Source: Porites lobata (lineage: Eukaryota > Cnidaria > Anthozoa > Scleractinia > Poritidae). From it: a stretch of 64,000 nt of DNA. This document shows positions 53,714 to 64,000 of the stretch, piece by piece. Below the pieces are notes generated by a model. That model saw only the letters and a list, made by a program, of their open reading frames with translations. It had not been told where the DNA came from and did not search any database. The first letter of the stretch is position 1. Every line of letters begins with the position of its first letter. The stretch is taken from the NCBI GenBank assembly GCA_942486035.1, contig CALNXK010000179.1, positions 346,001 through 410,000 of the forward strand. Direction: 5' to 3'. The position numbers and the translations under genes were made by a program.

Positions 53714-56700
53714 CTGTAAACAAAGCACAGACATCGCCTTACTTCTCTTAAACTTTTCAACCCCATCTAAGGCTGTTCTGTCTATTCTAATAAGTATTTT
53801 GCTTGTAACAAACTAGAGATAAAATAATCTAACTTAAACCAAAAAAGATTTGGGATTGCCTTAAAAATACTTCTTTGAAGTGGCAACATAGAAATAGTGA
53901 GGACTTGACCGTTAACATACTGGAAATGGAAATATGTCCTTATTTCGACGTACATAAGGAGGCAAGGTTTCGCGCAAAGAGATTGCTTTGCCAAATTTTC
54001 GAAAAGAAGTCTTCGCGTTCTTTTATTGGAATTTCCTGTGAATGGAATTGGCGTCTACAGTGACCATTCACGCGAAGACTGGTGAGTAACTTTTGAGTGT
54101 TTTCCTGCGGTACCATTTGATAATGATTAATTTCGTCTCTCACGTCTGACGTCTCTATGGGTGCGTTCCTTTAGGATGATCCGGATCAGGATCAGTGATC
54201 CAAGATCAATTTGATCATTGTAGATCAAATGAACCGATGAATCCTTTCTTAGAGCGGATTCATCGGTTCATTTGATCTACCATGAACCGAGTGATCTCGG
54301 ATCATTGATTCTGATCCGGATCATCCTAAAGGAACGCACCTTATTATTGAGGCCTTGAAATGTTTCATTTCAAATTACCAATGTTTATTAATGTTTTTTT
54401 GCTTGTTTCCTACACTCTAGGAAATTGTGGATGACCATGGGATCAATTCTTGCAAGGACTTCATCAAGACATCTATTGTCAGCTATACTGCAAAAGAAAT
54501 ATTTTATTTTTGTTTGAAAAGGTAACTGTATTTACTTTACCTTGTTCATCGTCATTCGAGGCACCGGTGAAAGTTTGTTTAGCTGCGTTTCTCAGCATCT
54601 CATCATCCTCCATCTGTGTCCTTATATCTTCAGGCAGTTGTTTCTGTCCATCAGTCGGTAATACAAGCAAGCCGAGATCACTGCTTCTAGAAGTGGGTTT
54701 GGCAAATGGAATTTTCTCGGGTCCTCGGGAAAATCCAGCTTGATATTGGTGAACATGATGATGATGATGCTGTCTGTGTCGACTGCTATATGGGAGTCGA
54801 AGGTGGGGCAGGTAAACTATTTTCTTTAAGGTACTACGCATATTTTGAGGATTGTATCCCTCGCTTGACATGGCGTCGTTTTCTGCTGCGGCGTAACCTT
54901 CACTAAACGGCTTGAGGCTCATGTCGCTTATGCGATCATCTTGAGTTTCCTGAACATTTGGGTTGTTCCCCTGAAGTTCTTGGCGAAAAGGCCATGGGTA
55001 TGTCTTTTCTGCTTCCTGGTTTGATTTTATCTGGTTTTGGTAAGCCGACATTCTCTGAATCATCTGTTCCGCGTGAGGCTCTCGAGGAAGCTGCAGAGTG
55101 TAGGATATACTCATCCGTGCTTTAGGACTGGTACTGTCAGTATCCTGCTCGATGTTCTTGCCTTTATAAATTCATACCAAAAATGTTTAATAAAAACGAA
55201 AATTCTTGATATGATCTTCTTCACTCCAACGGAATGCGTTATTGCAACACAACATTGAGCTCGCGAATATAACAAATACATCCCAAAGAATCTCGCGGCA
55301 ATTACAACAGTTTTTAGTCTTCACAGCGCGACTTTTATATCTTTTCAACAACCCAACTTGGAAGAACCCATTATCAGAATAATGGTGTCAAAACATCAGC
55401 CATCAATACCAACATTACCTATCATTCGCGCAGCTTGCTATTTCCTTCTCTGCCATATTTTGTAAACAACTCTGATCGAACACTTTCTTCCTCACGGAAT
55501 AAAATTAATACAGTTGTACTCAAGCATGAGATAGCGGAAGAATGCTTGTTAAAGCTTGCGATCCAGCCAGACGTTGTTACAAGAGAACGGGGAGATTTGC
55601 CAAATGGCCATTTTGTACTGAGTTTTGATTTTACTGCCGGCAGAGTAATGAATTAACATTAGGCGAGTTAGTTTACAAGAAAGGACGTGTGGGGGACATA
55701 CTCTCTATTTCATCTTTACAAAATCGTTTTCAATGCACTCATCTTATAAACATTATCGCTTGTAATACTTGGCTTTAACTAACAATGGTGTAACTGCTTG
55801 TCTAAGAGGAATAGTCTAGTACAGCAAAAGTACTAAATGTTGTTCGTGTTTATTTACACCATCTTACTCAGAAAAATTCACAAATGCCTGTTGAAATCAC
55901 TGCCTCACACTGAGGATCCATGAAGGGCCTTAGATATATTGATATTAAAGTGTCTTACAACAATGTCGTTCTTGTTTGTCACTTTCTCTGGTTGTCGTAC
56001 AAAGAGCAACGATTCTTGCCAGTCTTTAGCAACGACGTTCTAAAATTTGGGGGGACTACCCGGATGTTTGGTAAAGAAAACCTCTAGAGATACTCAAGTA
56101 TGCTTGAACTAAAAAGTACGTTTAGTAAAAGAGGAATATCTTACAAAGTAAACCAAATCAAGATACTAGGAACATCAACCCCTATTACGACAGCTTGCGC
56201 ACAGGCTAAACGTTTTCTAACCAGATTTAAAATGTTCTTTTCCTTGTTTTCTTCTTCGTGGACTTGATGAGAGTCACGTGCGTTAAAAATGTCGTGTTGC
56301 AAAACGTATTCAGTTGTAAAGTCAAAAAGATAGTCGCACAGTCAGTTAAAGAAGGACGGTAAAATGTTTGTGAACTTAAGAGGGCTTTTTTGAACTGATT
56401 ATGAGTCAATGCTTAAACGTGGTCTGTTTGTCTTTTTAAAACATTTCTGCAAGGATCGACGAGTTGTTAATTGCATTGGTTTAAGAGAGTAAAGTTTTGA
56501 GCAAGGATTTGCAGGAATACAGGAAAGACTCAGGATTCTCAGGCGTAAATGGCCTATCTGTCAAGTAAATTAATCCCAATTTACTCGTAGTTTGATTGGT
56601 CAAACAAACATGATATGGATAGATTGCTTGTCCCCTTTATTGATCTTAACATTAATTTCACATGCGATAAGAATGAGTTTTGTCTCAAGTAAATTCTGTT

Positions 56701-59700
56701 TTTAGGTCAGTGGGTCTGAAGGTGTTACAAGAGAACGGGGAGATTTGCCAAATGGCCATTTTGTACTGAGTTTTGATTTTACTGCCGGCAGAGTAATGAA
56801 TTAACATTAGGCGAGTTAGTTTACAAGAAAGGACGTGTGGGGGACATACTCTCTATTTCATCTTTACAACATCGTTTTCAACGCATTCATCTAACAAACA
56901 TTATCGCTTGTAATACTTGGCTTTAACTAACACAGGGGCACCCAACCACCGTTTTCTGGGAAATGATCTGAAATGGCTCGTTATGCATCCTGGAGTGCTT
57001 TAAAAGCAATATAAATGAATAATTGGCATCGCTAGAAAAATTTGATCTGTTCGGTCGTCCTAGGAGTGGTTTGACCCTCTCGAATTTTTTAGGGCTGTTT
57101 TTCGCCTTTCCCGAAAATAACAGCCTACAGTGAAAGCTTTCCGAAAACGTAAGATTACCTGACGAGCTTTTCCCTTGACCGAAATTTTTAGGGGTCCTTT
57201 CAAGTTTTCTCCGAAAACTTTATCTAGTGTGAGAATGTCTCCGAATTTTCTAGGGCGACGTAGAATGTATAGAAAATTCTAGGTGTAAAAGAAAAGGCAT
57301 TTAAGTGATTTTAAAGCCAGTTGAAACGTCTAATGAATGTATAGAAAATTCTAGGTGTAAAAGAAAAAGTATTTAAGTGCACATGACCAAAATTTAAAGT
57401 TGCCAGCAGTAGTTTGTCCTCGCTCCTCGCCCCCACCCCCCTCCACACACACCCCCCAGGTGGCGATGAGCGAGCAAAGAAAAAAACGGTGGAAAAACGT
57501 CTGTTTTCGCCGGCTAAACTTCACTGAAACGCTGAAAGTTGCCTATTTTCTACACAGTTGACTGTAACTGCAAATGTCAGAAATGTGGCTTTATTAAAAT
57601 TAGGTAGATCAGATACATGCGATGCCGAGAACAGTGCTACAATAGCGTTGTCTGGGTTATCCCTCCATCCGTAGTCCTGCTACGATACTGTCCTGAGTGT
57701 CCATCGACCGATACACAGGACTGACAGGCGCTATTCACGCGATGCGCGCGCTGATATAGCGCTCGCGTACGCGTAACTGGTAAGCCGGGGACCCTCAGAA
57801 AAGGGTCGTTGGGTTTTGAATGAGTTGTGTGAAATTTTTGCTAATGAGACTGTCAGCTGGGTTTAAAAATTTTGCTCTATTTTTAGTTTACGAAAGCTAC
57901 GAAATTTCTAGGTGATCTAGAGATTACTACAAAATCCGAAATTCTTAGGTGAACAAACCACACAAATCCCGAAACTCTGAGCCCAACGAACAGTCACCAC
58001 GAAACATTTTCGAAATTTTTAGCTGTTCTTGGGCTCTCGAAAATTTTAGCCCTTCTAAAGGGCTCCGAACAGATATTTCCCCGAAAACGGTCGTTGGGTG
58101 CCCCTGCTAACAATGGTGTAACTGCTTGTCTAAGAGGAATAGTCTAGTACAGGAAAAGTACTAAATGTTGTTCGTGTTTATTTACACGATCTTACTCAGA
58201 AAAATTCACAAATGCCTGGGTCTGAAGGTGGATTGGTGTAGTATATGCCACTCTCAGTGATAGACGTTTCCTTAAGTACCATAATACTCTTAGGTTGCAG
58301 TTTCATACAGCCTTTGATCTCATCTCTATGGAGACGCGTTGTCACTGGTAGAGGGATCACCCACCTAGCCGAGGTAACAAAACTTGGCGAGCTGTTTACA
58401 TTGGAAACAAAAAGTCGGCTCCGCTAGAAGGGTGACCCACCTTGCCAGCCCCTTTTATTTTGATGGTAGGGTCACTCTCCTAGCCGGGCCAACGTTTCTC
58501 ATCATATTTTCTCCGGGTCAACCTGTGAGGCAGTCGGAACTTGCCGAAGTGCTTTTGGCTCGGGAAAAGGGGTCAACTTTTTTCTCATATCTCATATCTC
58601 GGCTGAGAGGGTGATCTTTCGACACGGGACAGGTTTTCCTCATATAAACGGGGACTCATTTATGGAGGCATGTAGCGCCAATCAATGTCAGCCAATGTCC
58701 CCTGCGACGCTAAAGCGTCTTGACGATTCCACAATAGTTTCTTTTGTACAGAAAGGGGGGTACCACTGGAATGTTGGTTACAATATGGTCCACAGGAGCT
58801 TGTGTTTGGAAATAGCTTTGCATTTTGTTTATAGGATTTATCTTTAAGCAAAAAGTGCATAATAACAAGAACAAGATGAAGTCAATGTGGCATTAAACAA
58901 CTTTAAAGATCAAAAGAGTACTATGGTATCAGATTATGGAAAAACCTCGGAACAACTTGGTAATCTACACCATCCAGACAATTACAATTCTATAGAAAAA
59001 ACATCTTTCTGTTTTGCAATTTTTTTATCGAAATTGTTGTTAATGATTTACGAAATGGGATTTAAAAAAAAAAGTCGCCCTCTTACAAACACCGCCCTTG
59101 AATAAATGTCGCTTCAGAATAATAAACACTGCGGCGATTAATCGAATAAATACGGTGAAAATGATAATTGACTTACCTATTTTATCTACCAGTTTACTTG
59201 CATTGTCCTCAGCCAAATCTGCTTGATTAGACAGAGTTTCTACTTTCTTTGCTTGGTTTTCGATGGCATCGCTTCCCTCATTACCAAGCTTGTCAACTAA
59301 ACTGGCTAAAACGAAGATGCGATCCTTTAGTGAGGACTGCAATATTTATCGGCTATGATGAAGACTGGATGGCAAGTGGAAGGATAAGGGGTTCGAACAG
59401 TCAATGCCCGAAAAGTATTTAATTAAGACACATTAATTAATACTCATTGTCTTCAGACCCTTTAACTTTCGAATATATATTTTAATGTGAAACAATCGCA
59501 GCCTTTCTTGAATTGTGTCGCTCAAACTCCCCTTTTCATTACCTTTGATAGCCTGTTTATTATCTGCCAGTACCCTGCTAACAGTTGTTTTTACAACACG
59601 AACATGTATAAGCATTCCGACCTTGAATCAAAGAAAAACATACGGGAAGCAGTACCAGGACTCGCGGGAAAACAAAACTACCTGTTCCCCTTGTCTGTTT

Positions 59701-62354
59701 GCTTATTTTTTTAGCTTGCTAGGTAATACCTTTACGCAATCGCGTTAATCATCTCAGTTTCAGCTTATTTTCTTGATTTTTACCGTTGACGACTACCTCC
59801 CATAAGCGACTACTTTATCGTGTACCAAGGGTGGTCCCTTACAGGAGAATTGATATATCATACAATACTCTGTTTTCGTCTACGAGAAATCCCTATTCTT
59901 CTGCCCCTCAAAAAGACGACATTTTTTTTCTTTCAAGATCTTCTCTTGTGGTAGGACGCAGTCCATATTGTAAATTTATCGGCAAGAAAATGTTCTCCCT
60001 TGAAGGGATTTAAGATCAGAAAGAACCGAGATACTGTAACAATAAAGATAAAAAGGTCTTTAAAAGAAAACTTGAAATATCGCGCAATGTAGCTCTATTT
60101 GCTCACTAAAACGTTACCTTTCTGTTCAAATTTCTTGTCAGCGGCGTTCCCCATGGCATCAACCTTTTCGCTAGCTTTTTCAAATTTATCTTCCTGTTCT
60201 TTAGTATCTACTTGTTTCCCTTTCTCGTCAATGGCTTTCTCCATGGCTTTGCTTTCCTCTTCAACTTTTTTGTTTTGTTGTGCAATTGCTTCTGCCATGT
60301 TGTCTGCTTTCGTTTCGACTTCATCAGCTTTTAAAAATAAAAGGCAATTTTTCAATGAATTTTGCTTGTTGTTACAGAAATATCGTTCCATTATTTTAGC
60401 CAGAAAACGACGGAGAGGTAGGACGTTAGTAAGGACGATACTTCTATTTTGGGTGCAAAAAAGCACATTTCAAAGTTTGTAGAGAAGCTGTTCACATTGG
60501 GGGTTATGCCAAGTGTAAAACATGGCCGTGAGACCTATAAAAGGCCGTTTTATCTCCGGATTTTTGTTTCAAATACAGTATTATTGACTTAATTGGAACA
60601 GTAATTAGCTCCTGCTTGGAACAAAGGTCAAGGAATTTTTGATCGCTCGTTTACCACCCTCAGTCATGCGAGGCTACAAGACACGTCCATTTAAAGCGCA
60701 ACTTAAATTCACACGAATTGATTGAAAAATTTCTTCCCAATATATAAACAAAAAAAAGTAAGCGTATGATCTGAGGTGCAAAAAAAATGTTTGCGGTACT
60801 TTGCCTAAATTTCGAGATTAAGAGAAAAAATCCTAGGTGCTAGGAAAGTCTGGAGCATAAGGACAAATCAAGGACAAGTAATTAAAATTATGTTGGGGAA
60901 AATTAAGTCTCCACTGACCTAATTAATGGCACGGAAATTAACGTTAACAGAAACTAATTAATTTCCTATTACAAGATCTACAACTGCTGTAAGAATGTTG
61001 AGAAGTTATTTAATATGTGAATATTGCACTTGTCCAAATTGTCCAAATCATTCATTTGAGTGTCGATGAAACTTCGTCGCGCTGATCAAGTTTACCATTT
61101 TCACAAATACTGACCTTTTGAGTAACAGACAAGAGAAAACTTCCCAAGGTTTAGTCTTGTCAGGGGCGATAAGGATGGCATATTAAAAAGTTAACTCATA
61201 AATGACACGGCCTTTCCATCAGTAATAGACACTTTCACTGCGGTCCACCTCCAGAGGTGGTCCTCTTTGACCGGTCGGTCCGGTCAGACCGAAACTTGCC
61301 GTTCAATTTCCAACAATTCTCGTTTCCAGTCCTACTTTGCTTAGCAGTCATCAAAATTTCAATCGAAACCCAAATGGATCGCTTCTATTCGATTGGAAAC
61401 TTTGTTTCAATCGAACAATGTTGTTCCATTTTCTCTTAACAATTCCACTGATTTTTGACTGTTTGATTTGACAAATGGAAAGTACCCACCCTAAAGTTTA
61501 ACGTGATACGTCCAAAGCGGGCGAGGATATCGCTTCACAAGGTTGCGAAATTTTACATGTATATACGTTAGTAGTGGTGGGGGACATGAATTGCCCTCCA
61601 CCTTGCAAACTATAAAATTGCGCGACTTTAGAGGGCTATATTGTTGTTGTTTTCAACAAATCACTTTTAAACTTGGCAACTTAAAGGAAAGGGTCTGTTG
61701 TGACAACTGTCAGAACACTTCCAAAGGACACTGATCTAAATATTACAGGCGGTGTATTTTAAATTTATTGCTGCGAAAATCTAGTGTTTTTTCACCGAAG
61801 CGTAAAAGCGAAGGCTTGATAATCAATGGTCATTGACTTCCACCAGTTAAGTTCTTAGAAGAGCACACAGAAGTTATTGAGACAGTGTCAAAAAGAGCAG
61901 GTTTTGGCCCGCCCGCCGCTTGATCATAAAATTAAAAATCCTATTAGTTTTTGGCACGACATTTATTCTTCTAACGATGAACTGCGATGTACGAACATTT
62001 AAGCCACTGATGTGTTGAGGTGTCGTCAAAGCAAAATTGTTGAGCCTGACCGCAGCTGAATCACTATTTCATCGCCTTCGAGCGGGTTTTGTGATGCGTC
62101 GTTTTCCGATTTCATGACAAGAAAGCAATCACTGTGAAGTAAGCGATCGCTAGGAAGAGATTCCTTTTAGATAGCAGCGGAACTTTGCCTTTTAAGAAAA
62201 CTTGAGGAAATATGAATTTAATATATACATTTATTTTTAATCGAACTACACTGTATATAGAAACTAGTAAACAGAAATGTATACTAGACTTACCTGAAAT
62301 CGTAGTCGGTGATGTGACACACAAAATGAAAAGAAGGTAAATTCTCTTCTTCAT
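53403..62354 (-). CDS. Gene C: secreted coiled-coil protein with basic tail, 443 aa, unknown function
   Basis: Exons 62354-62294, 60327-60118, 59305-59177, 55161-54541 and 53713-53403 (stop TAA) join with every intron in phase 1. Residues 1-20 are a signal peptide (MKKRIYLLFILCVTSPTTIS). About 22-133 are A/E/K/D heptad-like and should form a coiled coil (KADNMAEAIAQQNKKVEEES, KKVETLSNQADLAEDN). 134-341 is polar, with a His cluster near 261-273 (RHRQHHHHHVHQ). The C-terminus ends KKKAATSKKSKKKKA. No transmembrane segment. Not a family I recognise. The signal peptide and basic tail parallel gene A. The intron between exons 3 and 4 holds the duplicated segment and transposon copy 2. Confidence 0.78.
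54160..54340. mobile_element. MITE, 181 bp, in gene C intron
   Basis: GGTGCGTTCCTTTAGGATGA at the left and TCATCCTAAAGGAACGCACC at the right are exact complements, extending over about 30 bp. An inner pair ATCGGTTCATTTGATCTAC mirrors GTAGATCAAATGAACCGAT. No clear target duplication. Confidence 0.88.
54541..55161 (-). CDS. Gene C exon 4
   Basis: 621 nt, residues 134-341. Contains YTLQLPREPHAEQMIQR, the His cluster and LGLLVLPTDGQKQLPEDIR. Phase 1 at both ends. Confidence 0.82.
55577..55889 (+). repeat. 313-bp segment with empty transposon site
   Basis: Starts TTACAAGAGAACGGGGAGAT and ends CACAAATGCCT. Contains CTAACA once at 55779-55784. A second copy at 56725-58218 has the same sequence interrupted at that point by transposon copy 2. 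Confidence 0.92.
56725..58218 (+). repeat. Second copy of the 313-bp segment, with 13-bp flanking duplication and nested transposon
   Basis: Flanked by GGGTCTGAAGGTG at 56712-56724 and 58219-58231, which the first copy lacks. Interrupted by 56933-58106. Confidence 0.9.
56933..58106 (-). mobile_element. 1174-bp non-autonomous DNA transposon, copy 2 (inverted)
   Basis: Same length and nearly the same sequence as 49700-50873, opposite orientation. Flanked by CTAACA (56927-56932 and 58107-58112). The paralogous empty site at 55779-55784 has CTAACA once, which proves both the boundaries and the 6-bp duplication. Confidence 0.95.
58351..58618. mobile_element. MITE-like inverted repeat, about 268 bp
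   Basis: GGATCACCCACCTAGCCGAG at the left pairs imperfectly with CTCGGCTGAGAGGGTGATC at the right. GGGTGACC-type boxes lie inside. In the intron of gene C. Confidence 0.65.
59081..59157. mobile_element. MITE family E fragment
   Basis: ACACCGCCCTTGAATAAATG and TAATCGAATAAATACGGTG match the end of 42787-43066. Lies about 20 bp from gene C exon 3. Confidence 0.6.
59177..59305 (-). CDS. Gene C exon 3 (coiled coil)
   Basis: 129 nt, residues 91-134: SLVDKLGNEGSDAIENQAKK to ASKLVDKIG. Phase 1 at both ends, composition like exon 2. Confidence 0.78.
60118..60327 (-). CDS. Gene C exon 2 (coiled coil)
   Basis: 210 nt, residues 21-91, starting ADEVETKADNM. Phase 1 at both ends. The plus-strand frame here is a mirror artefact. 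Confidence 0.8.
61225..61440. repeat. Diverged relative of MITE family B
   Basis: GGTCCACCTCCAGAGGTGGT, GACCGGTCGGTCCGGTCAG and AAATGGATCGCTTC recall family B (GGTGGACC, GGTCCGACCGG, TGGATCGCG), but the arms are heavily changed. Confidence 0.4.
62294..62354 (-). CDS. Gene C exon 1 (signal peptide)
   Basis: 61 nt, phase 1, donor gtaagt. Like gene A, the signal peptide has its own exon. Confidence 0.78.
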
Positions 62355-64000
62355 GTTTACAGTATTTGTCTAAATCGATTCGATCGCCAAGAATGGCCAG
62401 TAGTCTAATTTTGCTAGATTTTACATTTCATAGGCAACCCAACTGGGATAAGGAAAGCCGACAAGAGATACGCCATTCAACATAAGAGCAGTGGGCGCTC
62501 TTCCTGTCATCTTAAAAACACTATTGGCTAAAAATGTGTTGATTTTAATTATTTACAAAGGTTATATTCCGTGTGACCTAATCTTCATGATATTCCTTTT
62601 TTATTCGTTTAAAAAGGCGAAGATTTTTGGTTTAAGGAAACGTTGACTTGGAGGAAGGTTTTAGCTTAGTCAAATTAAAAAAAATAATATCTAGTAATTT
62701 TTGATCACTTCAAGGTTTACACTTTTGGGTTTTGCGTCATGGAATATTGTTTGGGTTTTGACAGAAGCACTGCAATATTTACCAGTGGCAAATATTTCAA
62801 TGTTGAAGAGCAGCCTCTTCTACAGCTTAAGATCATACTTTTGGGAATAATGGCAATTAACAAGTATAAACCTCCAAACAGTTTCAAAGGTGACCACTGA
62901 GGCGAGGTCAGTGATGTCGTTCTTCGCACAATCCTGGGACTTAAAATGTAAATAGCGGCGCGTTAGAGTAGCATCACCATATTGCTTTATTACTGTCATT
63001 AGACACTAATTGCCTCCATTGTCAATTTTCACCTATTTGTGTAAATAAGTACCAGCCACAAGTCGCGTTGCGGGTAACCTCGATAGGCTGACAACCACAG
63101 GCAAGGGCATACGATAAAAATATGACTGGATTTGACTGACTTGATTTGATTAGTAAAACATGGATTGTGACTGTTAGCTTATTTCATAGGTTCTGAATAG
63201 TTATCACTTGCAAGCAAGGAAAGAAAAATATAAGTTAGTAACAATGATACGTTACTTGTCCATGTCTTACCAATACATGTTTTACTTATCCAGCCCATGC
63301 ACCGAGACGGTCTAGTCCGTGCTTTATCCCCTGCTTTATCCCCCCCGAACAGAATTATAATTTTTATTTTCCTCTTTTTATTTTTTATTTTCCCCTTCCT
63401 CCTCCCTGATTTTTGGCGTTTCTCTCCCTAGTCCTCCTTTTCTAACTTGAGTAAGGAGTTAAAGTTGTTGATTAGATGTCCTCTAATTCTTCACGTGTTA
63501 TAATTCATTCAAAATATTTGTCAGTTTTTGAAAGACTTTAAGCTCCCGGTTAACTCTTCATAATAACTCGCTATCGCCGACAAAATTTGTAGGAATTGCA
63601 TCGATCATCCAGTGACAATAGGCTAGTTTTCAAATTATCACAAATGACGTCAATCGTAAGCTAATTGAAAACGTATTGAATGATTTATTTCACACAGAAA
63701 CAACGCCGGGCTCTGAAAGGGATTCACATGACAATATGCAAGCTGGCTTTTCGGCTCTTAGTTGTCCCTTTTTTAGAGGAAACATAGCCCCGGAAACTCT
63801 TATCTACGTGCCTGTTCAAACGACCAATAATCTTAATTTCACCATCATCTGCACTATCGCCATTGATGCCTTTTTCTTTGTGGACGTCGATCTCGTACCC
63901 AGTCCACTTACGTCATTTCCCTAAGTGTAATGCCTTTCCCACCGCATTTTTACCTGCCATATTGAAATTGAGTACTAATGAAACAGACGAGGCACATTGC
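62355..64000. other. Upstream of gene C, no feature recognised
   Basis: Would contain the gene C promoter; I see no clear core element. A pyrimidine-rich stretch lies at 63295-63440. The open frames, including one on the plus strand near 63676-63924, have no domain character. Confidence 0.6.

Noticed and set aside
55435..55656. Plus-strand 73-residue frame
   Set aside because: It runs into the duplicated 313-bp segment and has no domain character or partner exon.
60099..60482. Plus-strand 127-residue frame rich in A, S and F
   Set aside because: Mirror of gene C exon 2 coiled coil and its flanking intron.
63676..63924. Plus-strand 82-residue frame
   Set aside because: No motif, no splice partner seen, near the window edge; cannot be supported.
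1..64000. CRISPR arrays, bacterial operons, rRNA genes
   Set aside because: No regularly spaced direct repeats, no rRNA-like segments, and clear spliceosomal introns show the DNA is eukaryotic nuclear.

Overview
The window is eukaryotic nuclear DNA. It is AT-rich, its genes have many short exons with GT-AG introns, and it is densely seeded with small inverted-repeat transposons, a LINE remnant, Penelope-like ends and a tRNA-headed SINE. The repeats and proteins suggest a cnidarian, most likely a stony coral. That assignment is pattern recognition, not a database result. All four genes I can support lie on the minus strand.

Region 1 (about 3.7-25.1 kb) is a SESTD1 orthologue: a SEC14-like lipid-binding domain followed by spectrin-type repeats. 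Sixteen coding exons join in frame for 895 residues, and the 3' end lies beyond position 1. Human SESTD1 is about 700 residues, so this form is longer. Its extra spectrin repeats come from exon pairs of exactly 123 + 192 nt. Its introns carry many MITEs.

Region 2 (25.1-31.3 kb) is intergenic and rich in transposons: nested foldback elements, a broken LINE reverse transcriptase and a pogo-like insertion inside it.

Region 3 (31.3-62.4 kb) holds three consecutive minus-strand genes that I do not recognise. Gene A is 1036 aa, gene B is at least 576 aa, and gene C is 443 aa. A and C begin with a separate signal-peptide exon. All three have strongly charged, low-complexity interiors and lysine/arginine-rich C-termini. 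A and B also share a weakly similar N-terminal region. They look like a local cluster of secreted, charged proteins of extracellular-matrix type. A biomineralisation role is possible but unproven.

Between and inside genes B and C lie two near-identical 1174-bp inverted-repeat transposons in opposite orientation. One of them sits inside a duplicated 313-bp segment whose other copy preserves the empty insertion site, so the order of events can be read directly. From 62.4 kb to the end I see nothing codable.
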